A stretch of 64,000 nt of DNA, taken from Hyalella azteca. Taxonomy: Eukaryota > Arthropoda > Malacostraca > Amphipoda > Hyalellidae. Position numbers and translations under genes: made by a program. The stretch is from the NCBI RefSeq assembly GCF_000764305.2, contig NW_025940784.1:372001-436000 (forward strand), given 5' to 3'. The stretch's first letter is position 1. Each line of letters starts with the position of its first letter. Positions 42,886-54,506 of the stretch are shown here, piece by piece. Below the pieces are notes generated by a model, which searched no databases, was not told the origin of the DNA, and saw only the letters and a list, made by a program, of their open reading frames with translations.

Positions 42886-43143
42886 GTGCTGAAAACCGCC
42901 TCGGAAACCAAAAATGATTCAGCATGGTCCAGACTGCGATCGGCCTCATGGTTCAGGAACTCCAGGCGAAGGTTTCGGCAAATACCAAAGAACATTAAAA
43001 TTCTTTTGGCCGGTCGCATCATCGTTCCTCTGACGTACTTGATTTTCAACATAGTTTACTGGAGCACTGCTCTCCAGTGGGTTACATTCGTAAATGTTCT
43101 TATCTTTCAGCTGCTCTTAATATCAAGAGTAGCTTCACAATAG
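42886..43143 (+). CDS. Copy 1 exon 12 class: basic loop, M4 helix and C terminus
   Basis: A short basic cytoplasmic segment (RNSRRRFRQIPKNIK) leads to GRIIVPLTYLIFNIVYW, the M4 helix. A further hydrophobic stretch (VTFVNVLIFQLLLI) and a TAG stop at 43141-43143 follow. The M3-M4 loop is only ~55 residues, short for the family but not unknown. An AATAAA lies at about 43.28 kb. Confidence 0.9.
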   Translation: MLKTASETKNDSAWSRLRSASWFRNSRRRFRQIPKNIKILLAGRIIVPLTYLIFNIVYWSTALQWVTFVNVLIFQLLLISRVASQ

Positions 43144-44400
43144 TGCTGTGCAACCGATAAAATTTTATGCTCCTTAATAGTTCTATTAGTGTTATTGCTT
43201 TTCTACAAGATATTTTCTCTTGTTTAGCTCGCTCACATACAAATAATTATTTGTGTAACTAGTAACTAATAACTACCAATAAATAACCATGCAACAGCAA
43301 CTATCATCAACGCCAGTTAGCAGTTCATTTTAGAGAATTACTTTATAAACTGTGAATGAATTTCAACAGATACGTGATGGAGCTGCGGCTCCGTGATGAT
43401 CGACTTCAGAGCCGGAAAACATAGCCTTCTATATCTGACTCGGAAGCTTCACATTTTGTGTCGAGTACGCATAATATGTACGGACACATCAAACCAAGTT
43501 ATGAAATCCAACAGACACCGTCCAACTTAATTTAAAAAAAAAATAATTCTAATCAGGTAGTATGTGCATTCTTCAATAAACTTCCCCAAAATATTCACGT
43601 GAAAGTAATATTATATTTCATGATTTGAAACAAATGGACTTGATAATGGCAAAGCACTTCACACTTTGCTTCAGGCTTTGACTAGCCACATTGAATTGGA
43701 AATTTTTGGTAATTTAAGCCTAATCACTATTCCCTAAACAATGAGTAAGAGAAATAAAATACATGCAACATGAGTTTTTTTCATCCAATTTATTCAAACT
43801 CGCTGAATAGAAAAAATAGGCTTAGTCCTTCCAGTACCAGTGAAATGACTCTTAATGCCGATGGAGGCACACAAATAGGTGACGCCTTCCTCTGATATTA
43901 ACGAGCCAGAACATCGTAGATACACACGGAATCACACTAACAGTCAATGTAATTATAGCAAGTATTGTCGTCTGAACCAGGTTGCCAGTCGACAGGGTTG
44001 CGTCTCGTAAGCTCGATCACCGCACGCACGAGTGTACGAAACGGCAACACAGGATCGAAAGAGAGCGAGGTCAAGCTTGCACTCGGGGAGACGGGACTCG
44101 CACACATGAAACGAGAAGCTCCCGGCAATAAGCACGACCATGCCGGAGATTCCGTATAAAATTCAATTAGCGTGTTTTCATTTGGTCAAGAATGAGCTAC
44201 ATTGATTGTGTACAGTAATTCAATAATTCATGCGAATTTTCATCAGCAATATTTTGTAGTTGTAATTTAGCGGCATGTTAAGCAAAAACTGATTACAAGT
44301 GGCACCTAAAAACACCTTTAAACATAAAAATGTCTACTGGGCTGCTTGGATCTTAAGGATCACGTCGCCAGAAAAAGCGGCCTGTAACGCTGCAGCAACT
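43144..44400. other. 3' flank of copy 1
   Basis: The first ~170 bases align with the flank of copy 2 (49.26 kb on). 43500-43975 aligns with 58896-59475 downstream of copy 3, showing that copy 3 once extended this far. A GC-richer stretch at 43.98-44.16 kb is unique and unrecognised. Confidence 0.65.
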
Positions 44401-44519
44401 TAGTTTGCTCGTTTAAAGTTTGCACATTCGATTTCACCCTCCCTAATGCTTGTGCATAATTAGATGGCAAGGTAGGATGATCCTTCTTCCAGGCAATCTG
44501 GCAACAAACTAACCATCTC

Positions 44520-45400
44520 TGAATGTGATATAACGATTGAACTCTTCAACATTCTCAACATCTTCATCATTATGGGTTATGCCTATCGAATCTAAATCCC
44601 AACATTTTTCCAGCATGGTAGCAAGATTACGTGCGACGTACCGACCCTCAATACAGTCACTGGATCGACAGTCGGCGAACCATCATCAACATTCGGAATG
44701 GGATTTTCTATCAAGTTGCCTAACTTAGAGGGAGGATAGCAATTTCATTCGCCTCTTTAGATGGAACAAATATGAAATACTGACCAATACATACGAGAAT
44801 TTCTACGCTCAACTTATCGCTGTTATCTGTAGGATCAGTAAAAGAAATACCTAATTTCTTCAATTCTTTGACCGCATCAAATCTGCCAGGTGTGGAGACA
44901 TAATCCAAGATAGAACCCACGACAACGGCCTCTGCTGGTTTAGATTCACTATCAGTCCGAACATCAAATCGAAGAACATCATGCATGGTAGATTCTACGC
45001 TACTTTGAAATCCATCAACTGTTAACTTTACCCGGTGGAAGTCTAGTAGCTACTTCAAACTATCGTCAGTCATGAAAAGATCCGGTCAAATGACATGATT
45101 TTAGATCTTCTGTGAGCAAGGCACAAAAAGGGAAGGAATCGGCGACAGGCCTCATCAGGCCTACACTTCAGCGCCGAGATCAATATGGTATGTTACACTG
45201 CAAACTTCAGGCATTCTCAACATTCTCGCGACTTTTCACTTAATGAAAGTCTTTTGTGAACCTGAGTCTAGGAACAGTCGTACCTTGAAGCGATAGCTAC
45301 CGGTGCTTACCTTATCTATGGTGCAGTCGGCAATATGGACGAGCACTTTCTTATTTATTCTTATAGGAGCACTGGAAACTAGTCCATAAAGCCCCTTGCC
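44520..45400 (-). mobile_element. BEL/Pao retrotransposon protease-region fragment
   Basis: The minus strand carries LFLDSGSQKTFI (active-site codons at 45254-45271), then a DUF1758-like stretch to VEILVCIGQYF, then LATMLEKCWDLDSIGI, the Pao-type spacer before the reverse transcriptase. Stops and frameshifts show a dead copy. No RT or integrase follows. Confidence 0.75.
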
Positions 45401-45885
45401 TAAACTGGGTTTAATTGGTACCTAACAGTTGGACGAGCACCTGTTGTCGCGGAATATTTCAATCACGGTAACCGCCGAGTTGTCCTATCCGTATACACGG
45501 GTTCGAAGTCAATAAGGTTCCAAAACGACGATACTTGGAATTAAGTTTATTTTCTTCATGCCCAGGTAAATCCTGCACATTCAGGATTTTGTTAGAATTT
45601 GTCTAAGTAAACATCGAATACAATTAGAAATTAGATATTGAGTTCAAAAGGAAATGGTTCACTATTTGTTGCTCGGAAATACCAATTGTACCAATTGAAA
45701 ATACCTTTCAACACAAACTGGATCTAGAAGAGTGATCATTCGATGCCTAGTACATTTAAGACATTTAGGATTAGCCTTGGTCCACTCGTTGGACATTGAT
45801 TAGTATGTGCTGAAACATTCTCAATTATTATATCAGCAGAATAACGCAAAGTCAAGGACATAATAGGTTGCGAACATCGTGCCAA

Positions 45886-46197
45886 CTAGCAGCTTAGGCT
45901 AATGCTATCATATGTCCCAAAGGCAAAAATCATATTCTTAAAATAAATAACTAGTACTAGTAATCTCGGGTGCAATACTAGCCTCAGATCAGCTTGAGCA
46001 ATAAACTGGCCTTCCGTCAATGTTATCACATTTCGACGTAGATTACATACATACTGGTCAAAACATTGGTTCCTCACGTTTTGTTGGCGGCTCAAAAAAG
46101 TCATTAAAATAGACCGACTTATGTGATTAATTTTTCGATATCTGCGTAAAGAACAATAGTTTATCATGAATAAGAGAAGAACAGCGATAGAATCCAT
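45886..46197 (-). mobile_element. Possible retrotransposon gag scrap
   Basis: A 103-codon minus-strand frame includes TFLSRQQNVRNQCFDQYVCN, which resembles the arthropod Ty3/gypsy Gag pattern (FxxRxQxxxExxxxF). The resemblance is short, and the flanks give no support. Confidence 0.3.
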
Positions 46198-46290
46198 TTA
46201 AAAAAATCTGCACCACTATTAAAGATCCTGACATCAGCACCTCAATTGAATGAATTACTTCAATCAACTTCAATCATTCTAGCTGTTCAG

Positions 46291-49260
46291 ACTGGATCTA
46301 CCCAAAAAATATTTTGTATGAACCTAGTGATACGTCCGATTACCCACTAGCCAGAAATTATCTCTGTGTATATCTCTTCTTCATTCCCTGTTATCAAAAC
46401 TGAAGAGCTCTCATTCGAAGCACACCTTAAAAGCTGTTGCTAACATGGCAGGATTCGCGCCTTGATTTTCTGAACCTGAAAAAAGAGCGTTCTCTGAACC
46501 TGCTGCCTCAGGATGAGGTAACGAAAATTTGGACCCCGTTAGTCTTCTTTTTCAACGCTAATGGTAATCTGTTTTCTAATCTGGAGGAAGGATCTCGGAT
46601 TGAGTTAATTGCTGGAGGAAATGCTAGACCAGGCGGACCAGACACGGCAACAGAAGGTAATAAATTATAAAATGTATTAATGTATCAACTAGATGACCAT
46701 AGTATTTATTCACTTCTCAACATGACGATAATTACACCTTCGTCACCAAAACATTGTGAGGCCACAGGCAAATTCAATAGATTTTTTAATACGGTTACTT
46801 ACTTGAAAATAATTAGTTGAAATAGTCTTATATTGATCACTTCAGCAAATACGAGTAATGAATGAAACTCTAGCTTGCATGTGTTTTTTTGATATTTTTA
46901 GTTTTGTATTTCATTGTATAATAAATTGCCGACGATCGATAAATTTGGATGAGCAATAAGATATTATGAAGTAGAAAACATGTTAATTTTTGCCGTACGT
47001 CAAAATTATTCCTGTATTCGTGCGTTGCACGTCTTCATTCAACAGTGAACATATTCAGCGGCTCTGAAGGCGCTGTGGCGATGAGCCAGCTATACAATGC
47101 GGTTTATTCCTGCGATTTTGATTTACTGATGTTTCCATTTGATGCCCAGGTGAGTTGAACGCGAATTTTTACTGGTGTAAATTCTGTCTTTGTTCCTAAG
47201 TGATTATGGATAGATATGTAAATTTAAAGTAAAATCACGATTAACCACAAAAAGCCGATTCATTCCCGTTTGAGTTGAACAACAAAGTTTAAGAGTTTTC
47301 TACACATATAGAATATGGAAAGGATGAAAATGTTGTCGCATGCGATAGTTTAAAAATATTAAAAATTGTTCATATTGATATGTGCACGCTGTTAATATAA
47401 GTAGATGATAAACACCTTATTTAGAACTTAATTCAATTAAGTTCTATTCAGTTCTTAATTCAATCAGTACTGAGGAAAAATTTTATTTATTCGAATAAAA
47501 CGCCCAATATAACAAATTAAAATCCATCACAGCCATCGCCGTTTTCTACCGCCACTAAAAACATAACAAAAATATGTTTAAATATTTATGAAATAAAAAA
47601 TCAGGCAGTGGCACTTTAATTTCTATATTTTGGCCAGGATTGCTCCATGATCTTCACTCTGACGTCGGCTGCTGCCAACTACATGGTGCTCAGGCCTGAT
47701 AACATCACGTACATCGGCAGGAAGGATCTCGTTGAGTACACTATAAGTAAGCAGTGCGAAAATTTTTATATATTAATTGCACTTTAACGGACAATGATTA
47801 TTTTTGACCCAATGACCCTTGGTCATTGGGTCAGAAACAATCATAGTCCGGTAAAGTGCAATTACGAGTAATAGGTAAATTATAATCACGTCACATACCG
47901 CAGACCTTGAACCTTGAAGTGTAGAATTTCCAACAGGATCCTTAATAATTTTTCAGGCAATTGTCACCGCGTCCAATGACTTTCATATATCTACAAGCAT
48001 TACGTTATAACAATTCAACTTAATATTAACAAGGATCGAACATTGCTAACATCGGCAAATCAAAAACAAAATTCCCAGAAGATAGGTTTAATTCATAACA
48101 GCTTAAATAGCTTGAAGGGGCTATGATTTTTTCAGGTGATTTCATAGAAGCAGAGCACAACGTCGAAAACGAGTTCTCGCAGATGAAACTCGGCGTTCGG
48201 TTCACTCGACGTTCTGGCTTCTACTTACCCTGTACATCCCTACGGTGCTGCTGGCTGCCATTGCGTATTTCTCGCTCTTCTTTAATCCAGTGGAATTCGA
48301 ATCGAGAATTTCAGTTGCGCTCACGTCATTGCTTGTGCTAGCATCGCTCTTCACTCAGGTGACGAAAGTATTCCAAAAATTTCAAGATATGTTGGAATGG
48401 CTACGTCGACCACTGTAATTCTTGGATTTAGTTCGCTTGCATGCTGTCACTATACAATTTTACATTACACTATTAAATACTTTTTGAAAATAGGTATTTC
48501 ACAAGTCAATTTATATTTGCAGACTTCAAACTCTCTGCCAAAAACTTCGTATTTTAAAATGGTGGACATCTGGCTATTCTTCTCCATCGTCATCATCTTC
48601 ATGATCGTCCTCTTCCAGACGCTCGGGGAATACTTCTCTTACGATTCACTAATTCCTGCCAAGGATGACGACAAGGTTTATGTCCTTGAGGTTGGAAATA
48701 TTTGACATGAAATATTTCATAATTTATTGATTAAAACAGTGGCGATAACAAATTACAATGCGGTAAATTTTATGTAGCATCTTTCAATATGTTACGTGTT
48801 TACGTATTATGATCAAATTCAAGTAGAACTACTATATTAACAATAGTATGTCAATGTAAGGCCAGCAAGCCTTTGTCCTTCATTTGAATACCCGATTCCA
48901 CCAAATACAGTTCCCCAAATCTCTAGTCTCGTTTCTGACCATCTTCCTCCTTAGCTGGGACTCTGAAGCTATACGACCAGCGAACGTAACACAATACATG
49001 ATGACTGTTAAGTAAAATTCTAGGTGCTGAAAACATCTTCGCAAACCAAAAATGATTCAGCATGGTCCAGGCTGCGATCAGCTTCATGGTTCAGGAACTC
49101 CAGGCGAAGGTTTCGGCAAATACCAAAGGACATTAAAATTCTTTTGGCCGGTCGCATCATCGTTCGTTCCTCTGACGTATTTGATTTTTTAACAGTGTCT
49201 ACTGGAGCACTGCTCTCCAGTGTGTTACATTCGTGAATGTTTTTATCTTTCAACTGCTAT
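46291..49260 (+). pseudogene. Channel-half pseudogene, copy 2
   Basis: Six exons match copy 1's channel half: 46291-46656 (exon 7, with the LDLa module deleted between DYPLA and ISVYIS, a 2-base insertion and a stop), 47046-47149, 47638-47746, 48136-48358, 48523-48690 and 49024-49250. The Cys-loop and M3 exons are intact. The M1 exon lost 4 bases in a CTTACTTA slip, and the M4 exon gained 4 bases (GTTCGTTC). Introns align too, except that the 6-kb Cys-loop intron is only 488 bases here. No signal, pentraxin or lectin exon lies upstream. Confidence 0.9.
47775..47863. repeat. 89-bp foldback element in copy 2 intron
   Basis: AATTGCACTTTA… and …TAAAGTGCAATT arms with GACCCAATGACC/GGTCATTGGGTC at the centre form an almost perfect hairpin. 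Copy 1's matching intron position lacks it, so it inserted after duplication. Confidence 0.85.
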
Positions 49261-49334
49261 TAATATCATGAGTAGCTTTACAATAGTAATGTGCAATCGA
49301 TAAAATTTTATGCTAGCTAATAGTGCTCATTATG

Positions 49335-49984
49335 TTATAGTTTCTTCAGAAGCAATTTGCATGCCAACGACTGAAGCTCCGCTATGTCCTTGTCGATACC
49401 GGCAACATCAATGAGGTCCATCACACTTTCATCAAGCCTGATGATAGGATCACGTTGTTTACACAACTCACTGCGTAACATTTGAATGTCCTCAGACGGC
49501 TGGACGGCTTCAGCAAGAAGTGCTTCGACCCGCTTAAGTAGCAAGTAACCTCGGCCCGATGACCTCTATTTTTAATGGCGCGGACTTACACCATGAAAAA
49601 CTTTAATATAGCAGATAAGTTCACTGTTCGGACTATACAGAGTACAACACTATCCCGGTCACGGCACTATGTTAATTCCATAGCGGTTTGAATTAAAGAG
49701 TAGAGCGTTTCGTAGTTTATTCAACACCCGAGGAAGAACATGCCGATACAAAGACTAACCTTTTATATATTACGTCAGACAAGATAAGACGAATAGCGTA
49801 GTAGCACAAATCACACATCGGTTTACATTGTTAATCATCTGTGTTGCAATAAGCGATGCTGCTGCACAGATTCAAGTATAGATGTTCTTCACTCATGCTC
49901 AAACAAAGGCCGCGAATTTAAGTAAGGCGAATCAATGGTTAGGTATACAAGGAAGTGCAGCAAGTTGTGAGCGAGTAAGTATGA
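49335..49984 (-). mobile_element. BEL/Pao gag start, primer-binding site and LTR fragment
   Basis: The minus-strand Gag fragment (KRVEALLAEAVQPSEDIQML) matches the one at 60.4-60.6 kb. Upstream of it, TAGTGCCGTGACCGGG (49654-49669) sits where a primer-binding site belongs, directly next to an LTR-like end in …AACA. LTR-like sequence continues to about 49.98 kb. The element is truncated right at copy 2's 3' flank. Confidence 0.6.
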
Positions 49985-50935
49985 TGTATTAAGGAAAGTG
50001 TGGAAGAGTGTTGCAGTTCCTATAGTATTATGTATGGATTGGATGTGATGACATATGGTGATAGTGGGCTAGAAAAACTGGAAAAAAAGTCGCGAGATTG
50101 TTTGCAATAGGATCACCCAGTTGGACTGCAGTGAAGGCCCTGAGAAGAGACATGGGATGGAGTACCTTTAATTAAGGAGAGACGAGTGAGATCAGTTTTA
50201 AGAAATAAAGTGAGACTAGAGCGAATGGACAATGAACGTCGGACACGAAAGATGTATATGTGGAACATAAAGGTGAGCAAATGGGCACTTAGATGTCGTG
50301 CATTGGTACGTAAGTGTGCATGGTATGCATGAAGCATGGGTGCGCCAATAAAGATGAATGGTGACAGTACGGGGTGCGATTGGGATTAGAGTGGGATGAA
50401 AAAGAGTGGGAAAGAGAAATAAATAAGCGAGTGAATGACTATGAGCTGAAGGTGTGGAAGCAAGGAATGGATGGAAAGAACTCTCAAAAACGGCATCAGA
50501 TGAAAGCGATGCCAAAATATGAATGCATGTACGATGGCAGTAGTGGTGAGGACCATCTGTTTTGTGTTAGGACAGCTAGGGGCGCTAGGTGTGAATGGAC
50601 GTACATAAAGGTGGAATGAGAGGAGGGAAGATAAATGTTTTATGTGTGATGGGGCGATGAGAAGGAAACTGTGGAGCACTTGCTGATGGCATGTGGGGCA
50701 TATGAGAGAGAGAGCGTCAGTTTATGATGGAGGTGATTCTGAATGAGGGAGGTGAAATTAACAAAGTGTGGCATGAGAGAAAAAGCGAAGAGTGGATGGC
50801 AATGATTGTGAGTATGTCTGAGGGTGCAACTGTAGCTATACTTGAGAGTGTGAATAGATATTTGGAAAACGTGTCGAAGTTGAGGGAGAGGAGGAGGGTG
50901 GGATCTTGAGGAGTGGAGGGTTGAGAAAGGGGAGG
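49985..50935 (+). mobile_element. LINE (non-LTR retrotransposon) C-terminal fragment
   Basis: Split across frames, the plus strand reads VWKSVAVPIVLYGLDVMTYG, LEKLEKKSRDC, TAVKALRRDMGWS, RRTRKMYMWN, KYECMYDGS, ETVEHLLMACGAYERE and KSEEWMAMIVSM. This is the post-RT thumb and C-terminal region of arthropod LINEs. There are many frameshifts. Confidence 0.75.
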
Positions 50936-51104
50936 GTAGGAAGGCAAAGTGAAGGCAAAGGTTCCGAATGTTCGTATTACATTTTTTCTGTATTTCTTTT
51001 AGGATGTTGACATTGATCAAGGGAATATTTAGTCCTTTTAGGATTGTTGTGAATACTTGCTAATTGAACCTTTTGTTAACTGTCAAGTGTGACGTGAATT
51101 CATT

Positions 51105-51200
51105 TTTTTACGCTGGATTTTAATGCTGACAAGTGTAAAGTAATCCACCTTGGCAAGAACAATGAACAGCAAGATTACAGTATGAGAAGACATGGTTGTA
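51105..51200 (+). mobile_element. LINE reverse-transcriptase scrap
   Basis: Encodes LDFNADKCKVIHLGKNN, the conserved palm-end motif of LINE reverse transcriptases (…FNxxKCKVMHxG…). It is only about 30 codons long. Confidence 0.6.
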
Positions 51201-54115
51201 ACGAGAGAGTGATGATGATAAGTCCAGCTATCTCAAGCTATCGTCAGTTATGGAAAGATTGGGTTCAAAAGGCCGAATCCCTTGTGGGATCAAGTCACGA
51301 AAAGTACAAGGATCGGAAACAGGCCATGGGCCTTTGTCTTCAGTAACGACACTTCTATCCGCTTCTAGTAAAATAGCTTTTATTCATCGTGAATGACCGA
51401 TTTAAAGGTCTTGACCTGAGGTCAGCACGAATTCAATTCCAATTCAAGATTATATACCAGCTTCGTTTTTTGGTCTGCGGAGTCACCTTTCTTTGTCTTG
51501 ACCGCCATTTCAGTCATAAAAATTCACGTAATAATTCACATGAACGGCAAAGACGTAAGAGGCAGCCGATGGTCCGCACTTGCTGCTCGACTGTGATACC
51601 AGAGCGACGTCCTGATCCTCCGTGCTGACACGGCTCCTCCAACTCCTGCTATGGTAGTAGCTTGCCGTTGCTCAGCTTTTCAAACTCACGCCATGGTCGT
51701 CCCTCCAAGTTAAATGTAAGTTGCCTTACCTTATCTATTCAAACCGCTCTAATTATTATAAGCTTCTGAATGGGCATGAACGCAATTTTGAAGTTTCAAC
51801 TCGTTAGAAAGAGTTCAATCTCTGATAAAGAGACGCCTCCAGCAAATAACACTTCAATTTGAAAAATGTTCAATGTAACTTTTATTTCAGAAATTATGTA
51901 ATTATATCGATGTTTCTCGTAATATGTTTGATCTCTGAAAATTGAGTCAAATTTTGCCGATTATTTATGTTCTTAGTAAAGGAAGTGAGCCACCAGGAGA
52001 AAATCTTTAGAGCGCACATCAGTGCATGCACTCAATAGCTCAATGGTAAAAATAAACAACGAATAAAAAATTAATTTATTACTTTAATCGTATCTGAAAA
52101 AAAACTGTGTATATGAGAGTACAATATATATGACGGGAGACAAAAATATTATTCGGTGGGAGTTTTGTAGTAGGAAAATTATGTTTAAACATCTTGCGAA
52201 GAAAATTATTATCGTCAAAATTATCATTAATATCCGGAATTATTACATGATTATTTTGTTGGATTTCAGATTTTATGAGCTTTATTGAAACCTTATAAAT
52301 GAAGCATGCTCTTATTTCACGTTAAAAAATGTCAAGGCACCTTTGTGCAAATTAAGATAAATATATGCCAAATATTGAATTGCTTTCTTGCGTAAATGAT
52401 ACGAGACGTAAAACTTTTACGAATTTATTTGAAAATAAATTATCTTGGCATGTCTATTACTTTTTAAAAATCATGGTTAACTTAAAATTAAAGAAATCAA
52501 TTATAGAAATATTTGTTTTCCTACTTATAGTACATATTTGAGAAACGAGGTGAAACAAATGTGAATTAATGTGTGAATTGTGGAGTGTCGTATTTTGTTA
52601 CTGAGTGCCGTCCAAAAGTGCCAATTTTAATTCCCTACATTATATTATTTAGCAATTTATTTAGTGTAACCTGTGTAAATTCTTTGATAGGTAAAGTTTA
52701 ATATAATTAAGGTTTAATGCTGTCGAGTCATGAGGTTACAAGGCTTAATTGTGTGTTATAGATTTTTCTCTCGAGTTTTGATCAAACTTTCAAAGTAGAA
52801 AAATTTCTATTAAACAATCGAAGCAATGCCTTGAGTTCCTGATCATTATATTTATTCGAAAAAACTTATACATCTACATATTTTTTACCTTCTTTTATAA
52901 ATGCAAGAGTGCATTTTCTGTAGCGAAAATTTAATGTATTTAAAACACATTGACGCAAATTTAAAGTCAAATTTCTTTTCCTTTTTAAAAGAAATTTAAC
53001 TGAGTTTATGGTGAAGTTGCATTCAAACAGAAGCTGATGGGTGAAAAATATTGAAAAACTGTTCTTGCATGGAGAATTTAAATAATCTTTCATATTAAAC
53101 CCTTTTAACCATCGTCACTCTAATTGCTGAGAATAAATGACAACTTACTGCTAAGCTGTACAGATTTTTATAAACTGATATGACTCCAATGACGTGCAGA
53201 AACATCTACTTCAATTATGTTTTTTGCATGTCTGAGTTAATTTCACAAATTTATTTAGTAAGAATTTAACTTATGAAAATATTCTCTTGTCTTCGATCTG
53301 ATTAACCTTTTATTTCCTTATTAGTTTCAAACAGAACCACCTCAGCACGACGGTAATCAATGCAAAATGACGTGAAGATGACTTTCGCGTGACCGTAGCT
53401 CATTAGGACTGAGAAGAATTAAGTACTTCTCCTTGAATGTTAACATCATTTACATTGAGCAAAGGTTTCATCAATTGAGAGAGTGCAACATCCATTATGA
53501 AGCTAATACACAGGGAATTAGCACGCAATTACGAACTAAAGTTTCATATTCCCTAAATCAATGAAGTTTGGAAACAAAAGTTTGAGATGGAAAACAATCT
53601 TAGAGTTTCCAATTAAATCGATTTAACAGAATAACTTTTATTTAATTTTACTCGATAATTTTTGGAATATCAGTGAAGCAATTTCGAAAGTCACAATCCA
53701 GCACATTTTGCACTAGCTTTATAAACAGCTTCATGTTTGTTTACCGAAGCTCGTACGCAACATCATTTAGTTCAATGTTAAAAGTCGCGGATGTCCTTCC
53801 CGTTAAATATTCTTACTTATCCACAATCTTCAATGCTTCTCGCATACGTCGATACTTCACAATGTTTTTTTATTATCATCATTTCATTATTTACATGCAC
53901 GAGCTTCACTGACACGAGTAATTGAATAAAATGTGAGCTTCCAAGCGTTCCGAATTCCTGCAGAACTACAGTTTCTGCTCAATAAATGTGCATTTGACCC
54001 TCTCGAAATGTTTGTAATTGCACTAAGGAATTTAAAAGCAAAGAAAACGCCAAATAAATTGAATGACGGGTGGGAAAATAAATGTTTTATGTGTTTATTT
54101 AAGCCTCCGAAAACG

Positions 54116-54140
54116 TTTCGGAGCATGGCTCCATCGTCAG
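54116..54140 (-). ncRNA. Hammerhead ribozyme-like core, Penelope terminus (2)
   Basis: CTGACGA, then GGAGC-CAT-GCTCC, then GAAA on the minus strand. The stem II loop differs from the other copies, yet the stem is longer and still fully paired. Confidence 0.6.
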
Positions 54141-54481
54141 TTCGAAAATGTAGAAAGCATGAAAACAATCATTATAATTCAACTCCAAAGTCAAACATTA
54201 TAACTTAAAATTGACAAAAAAGAGACAAATCAACCATAAAATCGAAAACAAATAAGCACTCGCGGAGCATTAGAAAATAAACACTAGAAAATAAAGGCCT
54301 AGCGATTCACTATTTCAAGAGGATAAGGCTTCTATGTATTTTCTAGTGTTTATTTTCTAATGCTCCGCGAGTGTTTGTTTTCGATTTTAGGGTTGATTTG
54401 TCTCCTACGCCAATTTTAGGTTAGGTCTGACTTTTGAGTTTTAATTATTATGATTGTTTTCATTATTTCTAGATTTTCGAA

Positions 54482-54506
54482 CTGACGATGAAGCTGGACT
54501 CCGAAA
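54482..54506 (+). ncRNA. Hammerhead ribozyme-like core, Penelope terminus (3)
   Basis: CTGACGA, GAAGCTGGACTCC and GAAA. Stem II has one mismatch compared with the other copies. Confidence 0.5.

Larger units (their letters stand above)
28171..43143 (+). pseudogene. Pentraxin-lectin-LDLa-Cys-loop channel gene, copy 1
   Basis: Eleven exons with matching splice phases: 28171-28252, 31700-31897, 32221-32430, 32590-32702, 33770-34289, 34455-35064, 35448-35551, 41607-41715, 42186-42412, 42579-42746, 42886-43143. In order they encode a signal peptide, a pentraxin domain, a C-type lectin domain, an LDL-receptor class A module, a Cys-loop ligand-binding domain and four membrane helices. Fusions of these families on one channel are unusual. 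The product would be a type of pentameric ligand-gated ion channel at the plasma membrane; ligand and ion are unknown. The lectin exon (33770-34289) lacks about 721 bases present in copy 3, and its length (520) breaks the frame between two phase-0 junctions. I therefore call this copy a pseudogene, or a mis-assembled or exon-skipping gene. The channel half alone is intact. Confidence 0.8.
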
